Both the position numbers and the translations under genes were made by a program. 64,000 nt of DNA from Cellulophaga lytica DSM 7489 (GTDB lineage Bacteria > Bacteroidota > Bacteroidia > Flavobacteriales > Flavobacteriaceae). The DNA is taken from NCBI RefSeq assembly GCF_000190595.1, contig NC_015167.1, positions 2,469,501-2,533,500 on the forward strand, written 5' to 3'. Shown here piece after piece: positions 23,664 through 33,552 of this stretch (its first letter is position 1; every line of letters starts with the position of its first letter). Under the pieces are notes generated by a model. It did not search any database. It was not told the origin of the DNA and saw nothing but the letters and a program-made list of their open reading frames with translations.

Positions 23664-25031
23664 TTAGAAAGCACCAATAAAGTGGCTACCAGTTGTGTTA
23701 ACTAGTTCTGCACCTTTTGTAACTTGGCCAGTTACAGTGTTTATAACGTATATGTTTCCGTTTTTACCAACAGGAGCTTGTGTTACGTAAATATCATCAC
23801 CATCTACAACAAAACCTTGGTACTGAAATAATTCAAAATCTACTTCGTAAGGAATGTCATTTATAGTTGTTGCTGTTTTTGCATTTAAATCAACCAATGC
23901 AAAAAAGCTTTCGCCTCTACCAGAAATACCTTCTGCAGAACCATTATGGCGGTAAGCAACAACAGCTTTACCATTAGCAGCTGGTCTCCAAGCTAAAATA
24001 TAAGCACCTTCTACACCTAAAGCATCATCTAAATTAAAATCATACGAATTATCATATTCATTATCTGCATCAATTTTTAAGATATGAGAACCATTAGGAT
24101 CACTTTGGTTAGCTTGGTATACGCTACCATTGTATAAAAATGCATTAATACTACGGTAACCGTTTGTATTGCCATTACCGGCAGTAGAAGTAATTACGGT
24201 TGGGTTTAATAAAGATGGGTAGTCTAATACAATTGTTTTAGAACCTAAAATTTCATAATCACTGTCAGACTCTGCAGTAGCAGGGTCTACTTTACTTAAA
24301 CGTGCGCCAATGTATAATTTATCTCCAGCAGCATTTAAAGTAGGCATATCTATTCTAGAAATGTAATAACCTTGCGCTTCTTCTTCTGCAGATAAAGAAA
24401 TGCTTTGCTCTTCAAAGTTTTTAATAGAAGAGTTTTCTAAATCTAAAGTAACTACACCCATAGTAGCTTCAGTGCGTAAATATGTATCATCTGTAGCATC
24501 ATCAGGTGTACCATTATCATCAAACTGGTGTTCTGTAGAAACATAAACAGCAGTACCTGTTTGGTCACCATCAAATAATTTTATCCATCTTGGAGCAGTA
24601 CCAACATAAGGAGCAATACTAACTTCTGTACCTGTTTTGGTAAAATTTTGTCCGCCTTCTACAGTGTATTTTGTATAATTACCACCAGTATCACCAGCAT
24701 AACTAATATTAAACATTGTACTACCATCTTCAGATGATTGTAACCTTGCAGTTCTGTTAGATGGCACAATAAATCCGTTATCAAAAGGAGCAATAGATAC
24801 CGTTGGGTCTTTGGCATCTTCACTAGATAAAGAGTAAATTAAAGTACCACCATTACCATCTCCAGGATTGTCTCCCATTTTAGCTGCTGCAACAGTTATC
24901 CATCTGCCAGCAATTGGCTCTTCAGTATCTGTTGGTGCATCTCCGCTATCATCACTACTACAAGAAGCCAATAACCCTAATGTAGCAAAGGCTACAGCAA
25001 AAGATTTAATATGTATTAAATTACGTTTCAT
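23664..25031 (-). CDS. DUF4374-like propeller lipoprotein (XusB-like)
   Basis: 455 aa. Signal peptide with lipobox LLASC (Cys24), then an acidic linker. The body shows repeated beta-propeller blades of the DUF4374 type with Asp/Gly-rich loops and the GRWITVAAAK opening. In Bacteroides the siderophore-binding lipoprotein XusB is, to my knowledge, such a propeller and works with the TonB receptor XusA. Here it starts 20 bp after the TonB receptor gene, in one operon. It is predicted to sit on the cell surface and hold a ferric siderophore. The match is by fold and context, and the ligand is unknown. Confidence 0.75.
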   Translation of the reverse strand: MKRNLIHIKSFAVAFATLGLLASCSSDDSGDAPTDTEEPIAGRWITVAAAKMGDNPGDGNGGTLIYSLSSEDAKDPTVSIAPFDNGFIVPSNRTARLQSSEDGSTMFNISYAGDTGGNYTKYTVEGGQNFTKTGTEVSIAPYVGTAPRWIKLFDGDQTGTAVYVSTEHQFDDNGTPDDATDDTYLRTEATMGVVTLDLENSSIKNFEEQSISLSAEEEAQGYYISRIDMPTLNAAGDKLYIGARLSKVDPATAESDSDYEILGSKTIVLDYPSLLNPTVITSTAGNGNTNGYRSINAFLYNGSVYQANQSDPNGSHILKIDADNEYDNSYDFNLDDALGVEGAYILAWRPAANGKAVVAYRHNGSAEGISGRGESFFALVDLNAKTATTINDIPYEVDFELFQYQGFVVDGDDIYVTQAPVGKNGNIYVINTVTGQVTKGAELVNTTGSHFIGAF

Positions 25032-25051
25032 TTTATATAATGTTTAAAAAA

Positions 25052-27478
25052 TTAAAATTTATTTATGGTATAATTAAGTTTAAAGTAAAAGGCTCTACCT
25101 GGTTTTTGTACCGATAAGTTGTCGTACACAGGCTCATCAAAAATGTTTTTAATATCAAAACTTGCAATCAGTTTTTTATTAGGAAAAACATAGCTAAGTC
25201 CAAAATCTTGTACCAATTGTGTAGGTACTTTAAAAAACTCGTCTCCTACAGTATTTTTACCTTGTGGTGGTAGGTAAGAGAACTCATCTGTAAAGTACAT
25301 TGTATAAAAAAGGTTTAACCTAGATTTTTGTTGTATTACATTTTTAAAAGCGTAACGCACATTACCATTCATAGTAAAAAACGGAGTGTTAGGTACAGCT
25401 ATGTCTATACCATTACTTTCTATATTTAGTTTAAACGTAGAGGCATTAAAATTTAGGTTAAAGTTGTTGTTAAACGTATAATTTAATTGTGCGTCTATAC
25501 CTTTAGATGTTCCGCTTCCTTGGTTTACGTATACAATTAGTTCATCATCAATATTTAAAGATGTTTCTATAGGTAAGCCAATACGGTCTTTTATGTTTCT
25601 AGAAAACAAATTGGTAGCTACAGTAAAATTGTGTTTTTTAACCTGAAAAGAACCAAACCTAAACCCTAAATTGTAATTGTTACTTTGCTCTGGATTAATA
25701 CTTGTGTTAGCAACTACATTGTCTCCATCATCACCAAAAACCTCTGTTTCATTAGGTAATCTTATGGCTTTTTCTGCAGATGCTAATACGGTAATAGTAG
25801 GTGTTATGGTGTAAGATGTAGCAAAACCATAACCAGTGTGCTCTACATCACTAACAGTAATTTCATCTACAACAGTAGCATTACCATTACTATCTTCTTG
25901 TATCTCTGGATCTATATTTTCTGTTTTTTGCTGATATAGTTTACCAAACACATTTGCTTTTAACTTGTTATTTACGGCAGACAGCTCATAACTTAAAGAG
26001 TATATGTTTTTATGTAAATTTCTTGTGCCTTTAAATGTGTTTTCTAAAACAGACCTTAGCTCGTCACTATCTTCTCTATCAATTCCACTATAAATATGAT
26101 TGGCAACTATTTTGTTATTCTTATTAATAGCGTAAGATATACCTGTTCTAATAGAAGAAACATCTCTTTTAATTTTAGCTAAAGTTGGTCCGCCTTCTTG
26201 CTGAGATCTCCAAGTATATTGGTATTCATCTCCTCTAAAATCAATTGCTCTATCTCCGTTCCAACTATAGGCCCAAGAAACAGTGTCATTAACAGTACGG
26301 TTTCTTTTACCATAAACACCGTTTATTGTAACATCTAATCCTTTGGTAAAAAGATCATTTTTTTTGTAAATAAAATTAGCCAGTAATGCATTAGACTCTA
26401 AAAACCTGTCTTTATATGGCGTAATTGTCATAAAAGCACCATGCTGTACCTCTTTATAATCATCAGATCCGGTAACACCAACCAAAAACTGATCTGCCCA
26501 TTTTACATTTGTAAATCCAATTTGTGCCATACCACCAGTAGAGCGGTAAGCATCATTAAACCTACGAGCTGTTATAGGGGTTTGTACACCACCTAAACCA
26601 GTAACAACTACACTTCTTCCAGATACTTTATAGTCGTTATCTGAGTAATTGTGAAAAAGAGAAGTTTTTACAGTAAAACCACTATTGTTAGACCTGTACA
26701 AACCATTAACACTAGCTTGTAAGGTGTTAAAAGACCCGTAAGATACAGATGCATTTAAATTAGTTTTAGCATTATCTTTTAGTACAACATTAATTGCACC
26801 ACCCAAGGCATCATCTGCCAAATGGCCAGGGACAACACCTTTGTATACTTCTATATTTTTTATCATAGAAGGTGGTATGCTATTTAAGTTAAATGAAGAA
26901 CCATACATAGAACTAGGAATACCGTCTATAAAAATACGTACAGCACTACCAGATAATCCGTTTAGACTATAGCTAACGTCTGACCCTAAACCACCATTTT
27001 GTCTTATTTTTACACCAACAGTAGTGTTAAGTAGCTCATTTGTTTGTATGTTTCTAATACTTGCTTCTTCAGTTTTTACTACGTTTACAGCAAAACCTTG
27101 AGTTTCTATTTGGGTTTCTTTTGTTTTACCGTTTAGTAACACCTCATTTAGCTCATTGTCTTCATTATAGCTAAGTGTATGTTTAATTTTTGTGTTTTTT
27201 TTAGATACCTTAACCGAAATATATTCAATGTCTTTACCGTAGTATTTTATTGCAATTTTATGAGTTCCGTAACCAAGGTTGTTTAGTGTAAAGCATCCCT
27301 TGCTGTTTGTATAAGAGTGCTGAATTGGTTTTTCTGTAAAAACAGATGCTTCTGCAACCGGTATACCATTTTTAAAATAAATAACTCCAGATATAGTACC
27401 TGTTTCAATTTCTTCAGATGCTTGTGAAAAAACCGGAAAAGTTAATAACAGGCTTAAAACTGATACTATTTTTAACAT
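25052..27478 (-). CDS. TonB-dependent outer-membrane receptor (siderophore type)
   Basis: 808 aa. Signal peptide (about 1-20), a carboxypeptidase-regulatory-like domain (about 25-105), a plug (about 125-235, with GVKIRQNGGLGSDVSYSLNG) and a 22-strand barrel ending in an aromatic residue (LNYTINKF). It carries ferric siderophores or similar ligands across the outer membrane using TonB energy. It is the first gene of the operon with the DUF4374-like lipoprotein. It is divergent from an AraC regulator, with two strong palindromes between them, as expected for iron-controlled uptake. Confidence 0.92.
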   Translation of the reverse strand: MLKIVSVLSLLLTFPVFSQASEEIETGTISGVIYFKNGIPVAEASVFTEKPIQHSYTNSKGCFTLNNLGYGTHKIAIKYYGKDIEYISVKVSKKNTKIKHTLSYNEDNELNEVLLNGKTKETQIETQGFAVNVVKTEEASIRNIQTNELLNTTVGVKIRQNGGLGSDVSYSLNGLSGSAVRIFIDGIPSSMYGSSFNLNSIPPSMIKNIEVYKGVVPGHLADDALGGAINVVLKDNAKTNLNASVSYGSFNTLQASVNGLYRSNNSGFTVKTSLFHNYSDNDYKVSGRSVVVTGLGGVQTPITARRFNDAYRSTGGMAQIGFTNVKWADQFLVGVTGSDDYKEVQHGAFMTITPYKDRFLESNALLANFIYKKNDLFTKGLDVTINGVYGKRNRTVNDTVSWAYSWNGDRAIDFRGDEYQYTWRSQQEGGPTLAKIKRDVSSIRTGISYAINKNNKIVANHIYSGIDREDSDELRSVLENTFKGTRNLHKNIYSLSYELSAVNNKLKANVFGKLYQQKTENIDPEIQEDSNGNATVVDEITVSDVEHTGYGFATSYTITPTITVLASAEKAIRLPNETEVFGDDGDNVVANTSINPEQSNNYNLGFRFGSFQVKKHNFTVATNLFSRNIKDRIGLPIETSLNIDDELIVYVNQGSGTSKGIDAQLNYTFNNNFNLNFNASTFKLNIESNGIDIAVPNTPFFTMNGNVRYAFKNVIQQKSRLNLFYTMYFTDEFSYLPPQGKNTVGDEFFKVPTQLVQDFGLSYVFPNKKLIASFDIKNIFDEPVYDNLSVQKPGRAFYFKLNYTINKF

Positions 27479-27506
27479 AGAATTAAATTATTTTTTATAT
27501 TTATTA

Positions 27507-27543
27507 AGACTTAGTCTAAATTAATTTAGATTTGCAAATCTAA
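27507..27543. promoter_or_regulatory. Fur-like operators between receptor and AraC genes
   Basis: Two palindromes sit side by side: AGACT-T-AGTCT at 27507-27517 (flanked by TAAA) and an 18-bp perfect palindrome, TTAGATTTGCAAATCTAA, at 27526-27543. The TTTAGA/TCTAAA elements resemble Fur-family sites. A related half, TAAGTCTAAAT, recurs at 29117-29127 before the ankyrin-PepSY operon, which suggests shared iron control. Confidence 0.6.
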
Positions 27544-27602
27544 GTTTAGGACAACTGAAACAACTAACGTAAAAGGAAGTTTTAACAACGTATTAAGAAA
27601 TA

Positions 27603-28583
27603 ATGAGTGTAGAGTTAAAAAGCTTTTCTTCTTTTATTAATTTTAATTGTAGCACTGTAATGGCTACCCAAGATAAAATTAGTTTAAAGGGGACCAACAT
27701 AGTAAGTAATGTACACAACCAAGTAGATGAAGAGGTCTTAGTGTGTAATAGTACTATAGTTGTAGCTAATAAAAACACAGTAACAGAAATAGGGTTTAAT
27801 GTAGATGTTACTAGTGATGTTAGATTTGTAAAGTTGCATTTTTCATTGCGAGGTAATTATTTACACTCTTGTACCAATACAACCAATTTTAAGGTAAATG
27901 TGCCAGAAGGGTGTTGTAATATGTTTTTTGTGCCAGTTTTACCAACAGTAGAAACGTATACAGGTAGGCACCATAAAACTTTAGAGGTATATATTACACC
28001 GCAAGAATTGGCAAAAATTGTAGGTGCTGAATTTGGGACAGATTTAAAACAGTTTTTTTCTAAAATTACCGCCCTAGAGCCAGCAGCTTATTATAAAAAA
28101 AGTAAACAAATACCTTTAAAATTTAAAAACCAGATTAACGAAATTTTACAGTGTAAATACACTGGTAGTTTAAAAGACAATTATTTAAAAAGCAGGCTTA
28201 TAGTTTTACTAATAGATTTTTTAATGAAAACAGTAAAACCTGTGGCAGAAGAGGCAATTATAGCTGAGCAAGATTATTTAGCACTGGTAAAAGTAGAGGC
28301 GTATTGTAACCAAAACTTAAAGAAAAAACTAACCATTAATCATTTATCGCTTATCGCTGGCTTTAATACAACAAAGTTAAAACGCGACTTTAAAAAGGTA
28401 TATAAAACCACCATTTTTAAACACATAACCCAACTAAGAATGCAAAAAGCAAAAGAGCTTATACAGGAAAAAGGCTTGTCTATTGCTGAGGTTTCTTATG
28501 AAGTTGGCTACTCTAACCCACAGCATTTTACGGCAGCTTTTAAAAAAACAATTGGCTACTTACCAAGTAAACTAATTAAATAA
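27603..28583 (+). CDS. AraC family regulator (PchR-like)
   Basis: 326 aa. An unconserved N-terminal sensor half and a C-terminal double helix-turn-helix (about 228-326) with the AraC signature ending EVGYSNPQHFTAAFKKTIGYLPS. The overall length and the position next to a TonB receptor match PchR-type regulators, which sense an imported siderophore and activate its receptor. It is divergent from the receptor operon and shares the palindromic control region. Confidence 0.9.
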   Translation: MSVELKSFSSFINFNCSTVMATQDKISLKGTNIVSNVHNQVDEEVLVCNSTIVVANKNTVTEIGFNVDVTSDVRFVKLHFSLRGNYLHSCTNTTNFKVNVPEGCCNMFFVPVLPTVETYTGRHHKTLEVYITPQELAKIVGAEFGTDLKQFFSKITALEPAAYYKKSKQIPLKFKNQINEILQCKYTGSLKDNYLKSRLIVLLIDFLMKTVKPVAEEAIIAEQDYLALVKVEAYCNQNLKKKLTINHLSLIAGFNTTKLKRDFKKVYKTTIFKHITQLRMQKAKELIQEKGLSIAEVSYEVGYSNPQHFTAAFKKTIGYLPSKLIK

Positions 28584-28586
28584 CCA

Positions 28587-28958
<372 letters not shown>

Positions 28959-29094
28959 TTAATTTTGTAGTAGCTGTTGGTTGCATACAAATGTAAACAC
29001 TTAAAAGTTATAGTGTACTTAACTGCTGTAATCTTCCTTGTAAAATTGTTAAATAAAAAATCTATTTTTAATCATTCTAAATAAAAATAGTTCT

Positions 29095-29127
29095 TATATT
29101 TGCGCTTTATCAATACTAAGTCTAAAT
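29095..29127 (+). promoter_or_regulatory. Promoter and Fur-like half site of the ankyrin-PepSY operon
   Basis: TATATTTG at 29095-29102 fits the -7 consensus. TAAGTCTAAAT (29117-29127) just downstream matches an arm of the operator at 27507-27520 and would block transcript initiation if bound. The -33 element is not clear. Confidence 0.5.
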
Positions 29128-29165
29128 AAACAAATAAGCTTTATTTATTATAAATACACTTTATT

Positions 29166-30641
29166 ATGAAAAAAATAACAACACTTGTTTTACTACTGTT
29201 TGTAGGTACTATTGCCGCACAAGACGCAAATGTTTTTTGGTCTCGTGGTTTTTTTAAGCCAAATACTACAGTTAAAGATATACAAGCAAAAGAAGCTGCA
29301 GGTAACAGTGCAACGGCATTAAGCTCTAATAATTTTGATGCTACTACAAATGCTATTTTAGCAAATGCATCTACAGAGGTTGTAGACTACTTGTTAAGTT
29401 TAAAAGGTAATGATGTAAATAAGGTTACCCATGACGGACGTACTTACCTTTTTTGGGCAGCTATGAAGGGTAATTTACCATTAATGAAAAAGCTAATTAA
29501 GCTAGGTGCAAAAACAGATGTTGTAGATGATAAAGGAAGTTCTGTATTACTTTTTGCTGCTGGTGGCGGACAAACTAATCCAGAATTATACGATTTGTTA
29601 TTGGCAAACGGTGCTAAAATAACAGAAACTACGCCTAAAGGTGCCAACGCTATTTTAAAATTAGTTGGTGGTGCTAAAGACCTTAAAGATTTAAACTACT
29701 TTTTAGAAAAAGGGTTAGACTTAAACCACACAGATAAGGATGGACACAATGCTGTAGATTATGCAGCACGTTCTGGTAACCAAACAATTATAGCACAGTT
29801 GGTTAAAAAAGGAGTTGCTTATAAAGATACTAATGCAGATGGTAGCAATGCTATTTTAGTAGCGTCAGAAGGTGGTAGAGGTCCTGGTAATAGCTTAGCG
29901 TTTTTTAAGTATTTAGAAGGTTTAGGTATAAACCCAAATGTTACAGATAATAATGGTGTTACACCAATACATAATTTGGCTAGCAGAAATAAAGACAATG
30001 CTATTTTTAATTACTTTATAAACAAAGGTGTTACTACAACAAAAGCAGATGCTAAAGGAAATACTCCGTTAATGAATGCTGCTGGGCGTAACAGTTTAGA
30101 GGTTGTAAAGTTTTTTGAGGTTAAAAATTTAGATGCTAAAAATAAAGATGGCAAAACAGCATTAACTAATGCGGTAGCATATAATAGTGCAGATGTTGTT
30201 ACTTATTTAATAAACAAAGGAGCTGCTATTGATGTGGTAGATACAAAAGGAAACAATTTGGCATACTACTTGGTTAACTCTTACTCTAAAAGAAATAAAA
30301 AAGCGTTTACAGAAAAATGGAACTTGTTAACTGCTAAAGGTTTAAATATGACACACGTACAAGAGGGTAAAAACAATATTTTACACTTGGCTGTAGCTAA
30401 AAATAATAAAGACTTATTAGCTAAAATAGCACCATTAAGTATTGATGTAAATGCTAAAAATGCAAACGGATTAACACCTTTACATTTGGCTGCTATGACA
30501 ACTAATAATGTAGACTTAATTAAGTATTTAATTAGTGTTGGAGCTAAAAAAGACGCTGTAACAGAGTTTGAAGAAACGGTTTATGACTTAGCTTCTGAAA
30601 ACGAACTTTTGAATAAAAATAAAATTGAATTTTTAAAATAA
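29166..30641 (+). CDS. Periplasmic ankyrin-repeat protein
   Basis: 491 aa. A cleavable signal peptide (about 1-18, ending IAAQ) is followed by roughly eleven ankyrin repeats of about 33 residues. Several are canonical (DGKTALTNAVAYNSADVVTY, NGLTPLHLAAMTTNNVDLIK). It probably scaffolds proteins in the periplasm. It is the first gene of an operon with DUF2271 and the PepSY-flavoprotein fusion (6-bp and 7-bp gaps), so it likely serves the same iron reduction or flavin function. Confidence 0.88.
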   Translation: MKKITTLVLLLFVGTIAAQDANVFWSRGFFKPNTTVKDIQAKEAAGNSATALSSNNFDATTNAILANASTEVVDYLLSLKGNDVNKVTHDGRTYLFWAAMKGNLPLMKKLIKLGAKTDVVDDKGSSVLLFAAGGGQTNPELYDLLLANGAKITETTPKGANAILKLVGGAKDLKDLNYFLEKGLDLNHTDKDGHNAVDYAARSGNQTIIAQLVKKGVAYKDTNADGSNAILVASEGGRGPGNSLAFFKYLEGLGINPNVTDNNGVTPIHNLASRNKDNAIFNYFINKGVTTTKADAKGNTPLMNAAGRNSLEVVKFFEVKNLDAKNKDGKTALTNAVAYNSADVVTYLINKGAAIDVVDTKGNNLAYYLVNSYSKRNKKAFTEKWNLLTAKGLNMTHVQEGKNNILHLAVAKNNKDLLAKIAPLSIDVNAKNANGLTPLHLAAMTTNNVDLIKYLISVGAKKDAVTEFEETVYDLASENELLNKNKIEFLK

Positions 30642-30647
30642 TAGAAA

Positions 30648-31133
30648 ATGAAATTTAAAGTAGTAATTATAGCAATAGTAGGTTTGTTTACTATGGCAGC
30701 TTTTACAACGGCTCCTAAAACTAGCCAATACAAATGTATGATTCAGTTAAAAAATTATGAGGGTGAAGGTGCTTACGTTGTGGTATCTTTATTAGATGCT
30801 GAAGGTAAATACGTAGAGACATTAAATGTTTTGGGTGATGACCCAGAGTGGTACCATGATTTAACCAAATGGTACAACTTTTTTGAAAATAAGAAACCAA
30901 GTATAGATGCCATAACAGGTGCTACAATTAGTGGTGGTGAACGTGCTATAAAAGTTATTAAAATTGATGACGATAAAATAGACAGTGGTTATAAAATTAG
31001 GTTTGAAACTGCTGTAGAAGATCAAAAATATGTTGAGGACGATGTAACTTTTGAGCTTACTTCTGCAAGCGTAAATAGCAAAGTAGATGGTACTGGTTAC
31101 ATTCGTTACATACGTATGTTACCACAGAAATAA
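30648..31133 (+). CDS. DUF2271 domain periplasmic protein
   Basis: 161 aa. Signal peptide (about 1-22), then a DUF2271 domain with GDDPEWYHDLTKWYNFF and the conserved IDAITGATISGG block. That block resembles FMN-binding-domain segments in which a threonine takes a covalent flavin; here the TGAT sequence is present, so a covalently bound flavin is possible. It lies between the ankyrin protein and the PepSY-reductase, in keeping with a periplasmic electron-transfer step. Confidence 0.82.
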   Translation: MKFKVVIIAIVGLFTMAAFTTAPKTSQYKCMIQLKNYEGEGAYVVVSLLDAEGKYVETLNVLGDDPEWYHDLTKWYNFFENKKPSIDAITGATISGGERAIKVIKIDDDKIDSGYKIRFETAVEDQKYVEDDVTFELTSASVNSKVDGTGYIRYIRMLPQK

Positions 31134-31140
31134 TTAATTT

Positions 31141-33342
31141 ATGACATTATCAGTATGGAGATACAGCCACCTTGTGTTGGCTGTATCTTCTTCTATTTTT
31201 ATTTTATTGGCAGCCGTAACAGGTTCTGTTTTAGCGTTAGAGCCAATTAGCAATCGTATACAGCCATACACTACAGGCGATTTAGACCAAATTACTGTTG
31301 CAGAATTTACACATACACTACAGCAAAAGTATGCAGAGGTTATTTCTGTAGAAATAGATAAAAATAGCTGGGTTACAGCATCTGTTATTACCAAAGATGG
31401 TACAGATAAAATAATATACATAGACCCTAAAACAGGAGATAGTTTAGGTACACCTAAAGAAACTAGCCCTGTGTTTAAATTTGCAACTACCTTACACCGT
31501 TCCTTATTTTTAAAAGGCATTGGTAGGTTTTTTGTAGGCTTGTCTTCATTATTACTTTGTTTAATAAGTATTAGCGGTATTTTTTTAATCTTAAAAAAGC
31601 AAGGTGGTGTTAAAGGTTTTTTTAAACCAATAGTTAAAGAAAGCTTTAATCCGTATTACCATACGGTTTTTGGTAAATGGTTGCTTATTCCTATTTTAAT
31701 AGTAACGCTAACAGGCGTGTATTTGTCTTTAGAACAGTTTTCTATAATACCGTCTGCAAAAATTGTACACCAAGAAGATACCTTGTTTGCAGAAGAACCA
31801 GTTATTCCTGTATCTGAGTTTAAGGTTTTTAAAAATATAAAATTATCAGAAGTTCGTAAAATAGAGTACCCTTTTGCACCTTTTCCAGAGAGTTACTTTT
31901 TAGTGCAATTAACAAATAAAGAGTATTTAATAAACCAATTTAATGGAGATATAGTTAGTCAGGTTAACTATCCGTTTTATGTAATATTAACTTATTACAG
32001 TACACTTTTTCATACAGGGCAGGGGAGTATAGTATGGAGTATAGTTTTGTTATTAGCCTCTATTGGTATTTTATTTTTTATGTATTCTGGCTTTAGCATT
32101 ACACTAAAACGCAGAAAATCTAGAATAAAAAACAAGTATAAAAAAGACAATTGCGATTATGTAATTCTTATTGGGTCTGAAAACGGAAACACCTTTTATT
32201 TTGCCAACGCATTATACTCAGAGTTACTACGTTTGGGTAAAAAAGCATATTTGGCAGAACTAAACAGCTACAAAAGCTATAAAAATATGCAGCATTTGGT
32301 GGTAATGACCTCTACTTATGGCACAGGAGAAGCACCAACAAATGCTAAAAAGTTTAAAGCACTTTTAAATACGCACCAACAAGGCGCAAAGTTTAACTAC
32401 TCGGTTGTAGGTTTTGGATCATTAGCATACCCAGACTATTGCAAGTTTGCTTATGATGTAGATACTATGTTACAAGCGCACCCAAACAATAACCGTTTGG
32501 CAGATGTGTTTACCATAAACAACCAAAGTTTAGAATCTTTTAACCAGTGGTTGTTAGCGTGGAGCAAGCAAGAAAATTTAAACATAAGTTTACCAAAAGC
32601 TATTGGTAGTAAAAAGAAACGTAAAACCTATGCTTTTACTGTAACCAAACACACCAAGGCAGAAAATAATCCGGACGATACTTTTTGTATATACCTAAAA
32701 CCAGTAGAAAAAGTAAAGTTTACCTCCGGAGATTTACTCTCTATTTTGGGCGAAAAAGACCAGAGAGAACGTTTGTACTCCATTGGTAAGTGGAATAAAA
32801 ACGAGCTTGTTATAAGCGTTAAACGTCATCAAAAAGGCAGTGTGTCTAATAGGCTACAAAACCTTGCTGTGGGCAACAAAATAAGCTGTGGTATAGTAAA
32901 AAACAAAGCATTTCATTTGCCTAAAAAAGCAAAAGAAGCCCTGTTAATAGCAACTGGTACAGGTATTGGCCCTTATTTAGGGATGATACACCAAAACACT
33001 GCACACAAAAAATTACACCTGTATTGGGGTGGGCGTACAGCAGCATCTTTTGAGCTATACAAAAACCAATTAGAAACACAGCAACAAGCAGGTAACCTAA
33101 CCTCTTTACATTTGGCATTGTCTAGAGAACAAGCCCAAAAAGTATACGTGCAAAACCTGTTAGCGGCAAATGGTAAAGAAGTTGCCCAACTTATAAAAAA
33201 CAAAGGTTATATTTTAATTTGCGGCTCTATAGGTATGCAAAAAGAGGTTACTACGGTTTTAGATACCATTTGTAAAAACCACCTAAAAAAGCCACTGAGT
33301 TACTACCAAAACAAAGGTTATATTTTAATGGACTGCTACTAA
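31141..33342 (+). CDS. PepSY membrane protein fused to flavodoxin and NADPH:flavin reductase domains
   Basis: 733 aa. The N-terminal half is a PepSY-associated transmembrane unit with four helices (about 8-32, 124-146, 177-198 and 295-318) and a periplasmic PepSY region. Then comes a flavodoxin domain (about 340-480; IGSENGNTFYFANAL and STYGTGEAP bind FMN). A ferredoxin-reductase-like module follows (about 495-733; FAD motif RLYSIG and NADPH loop ATGTGIGPY). It would pass electrons from cytoplasmic NADPH across the inner membrane, most likely to reduce ferric siderophore. It corresponds in role to XusC-type partners. Confidence 0.88.
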   Translation: MTLSVWRYSHLVLAVSSSIFILLAAVTGSVLALEPISNRIQPYTTGDLDQITVAEFTHTLQQKYAEVISVEIDKNSWVTASVITKDGTDKIIYIDPKTGDSLGTPKETSPVFKFATTLHRSLFLKGIGRFFVGLSSLLLCLISISGIFLILKKQGGVKGFFKPIVKESFNPYYHTVFGKWLLIPILIVTLTGVYLSLEQFSIIPSAKIVHQEDTLFAEEPVIPVSEFKVFKNIKLSEVRKIEYPFAPFPESYFLVQLTNKEYLINQFNGDIVSQVNYPFYVILTYYSTLFHTGQGSIVWSIVLLLASIGILFFMYSGFSITLKRRKSRIKNKYKKDNCDYVILIGSENGNTFYFANALYSELLRLGKKAYLAELNSYKSYKNMQHLVVMTSTYGTGEAPTNAKKFKALLNTHQQGAKFNYSVVGFGSLAYPDYCKFAYDVDTMLQAHPNNNRLADVFTINNQSLESFNQWLLAWSKQENLNISLPKAIGSKKKRKTYAFTVTKHTKAENNPDDTFCIYLKPVEKVKFTSGDLLSILGEKDQRERLYSIGKWNKNELVISVKRHQKGSVSNRLQNLAVGNKISCGIVKNKAFHLPKKAKEALLIATGTGIGPYLGMIHQNTAHKKLHLYWGGRTAASFELYKNQLETQQQAGNLTSLHLALSREQAQKVYVQNLLAANGKEVAQLIKNKGYILICGSIGMQKEVTTVLDTICKNHLKKPLSYYQNKGYILMDCY

Positions 33343-33351
33343 AAACAAACT

Positions 33352-33383
33352 AAAACCCGTAACTGTATGTTATGGGTTTTTTT
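33352..33383 (+). terminator. Rho-independent terminator
   Basis: AAAACCCGTAAC (33352-33363) pairs with GTTATGGGTTTT (33369-33380), then TTT. It ends the iron operon directly before the second cassette block. Confidence 0.9.
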
Positions 33384-33394
33384 GTGCCATTTAT

Positions 33395-33531
33395 ACTCTT
33401 TTTTAACCCAATTACACATTTCCGTATTTGTACTACAAAAAATGTTTCTATATTGTAGGAAAAAGTAATTATTGTGTTTATACCACCAATATGGCAGAAT
33501 AAACGCAATTAATTGCGGTTACTAACTAGTT
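33395..33531 (+). repeat. Cassette leader repeat, copy 2
   Basis: Shares CAATTACACATTTCCGTA, TTGTAGGAAAAA, the GTTTATACCACCAATATGG hairpin and AATAAACGCAATTAATTGCG with copy 1, and GCGGTTACTAACTAGTT with copy 3. The promoter-like element is TTG at 33428-33430, an 18-bp spacer, then TATATTGT at 33449-33456. Identity with both other copies stops after TAGTT at 33531. Confidence 0.75.
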
Positions 33532-33552
33532 GTAAAACATTAGAAAAAAACT

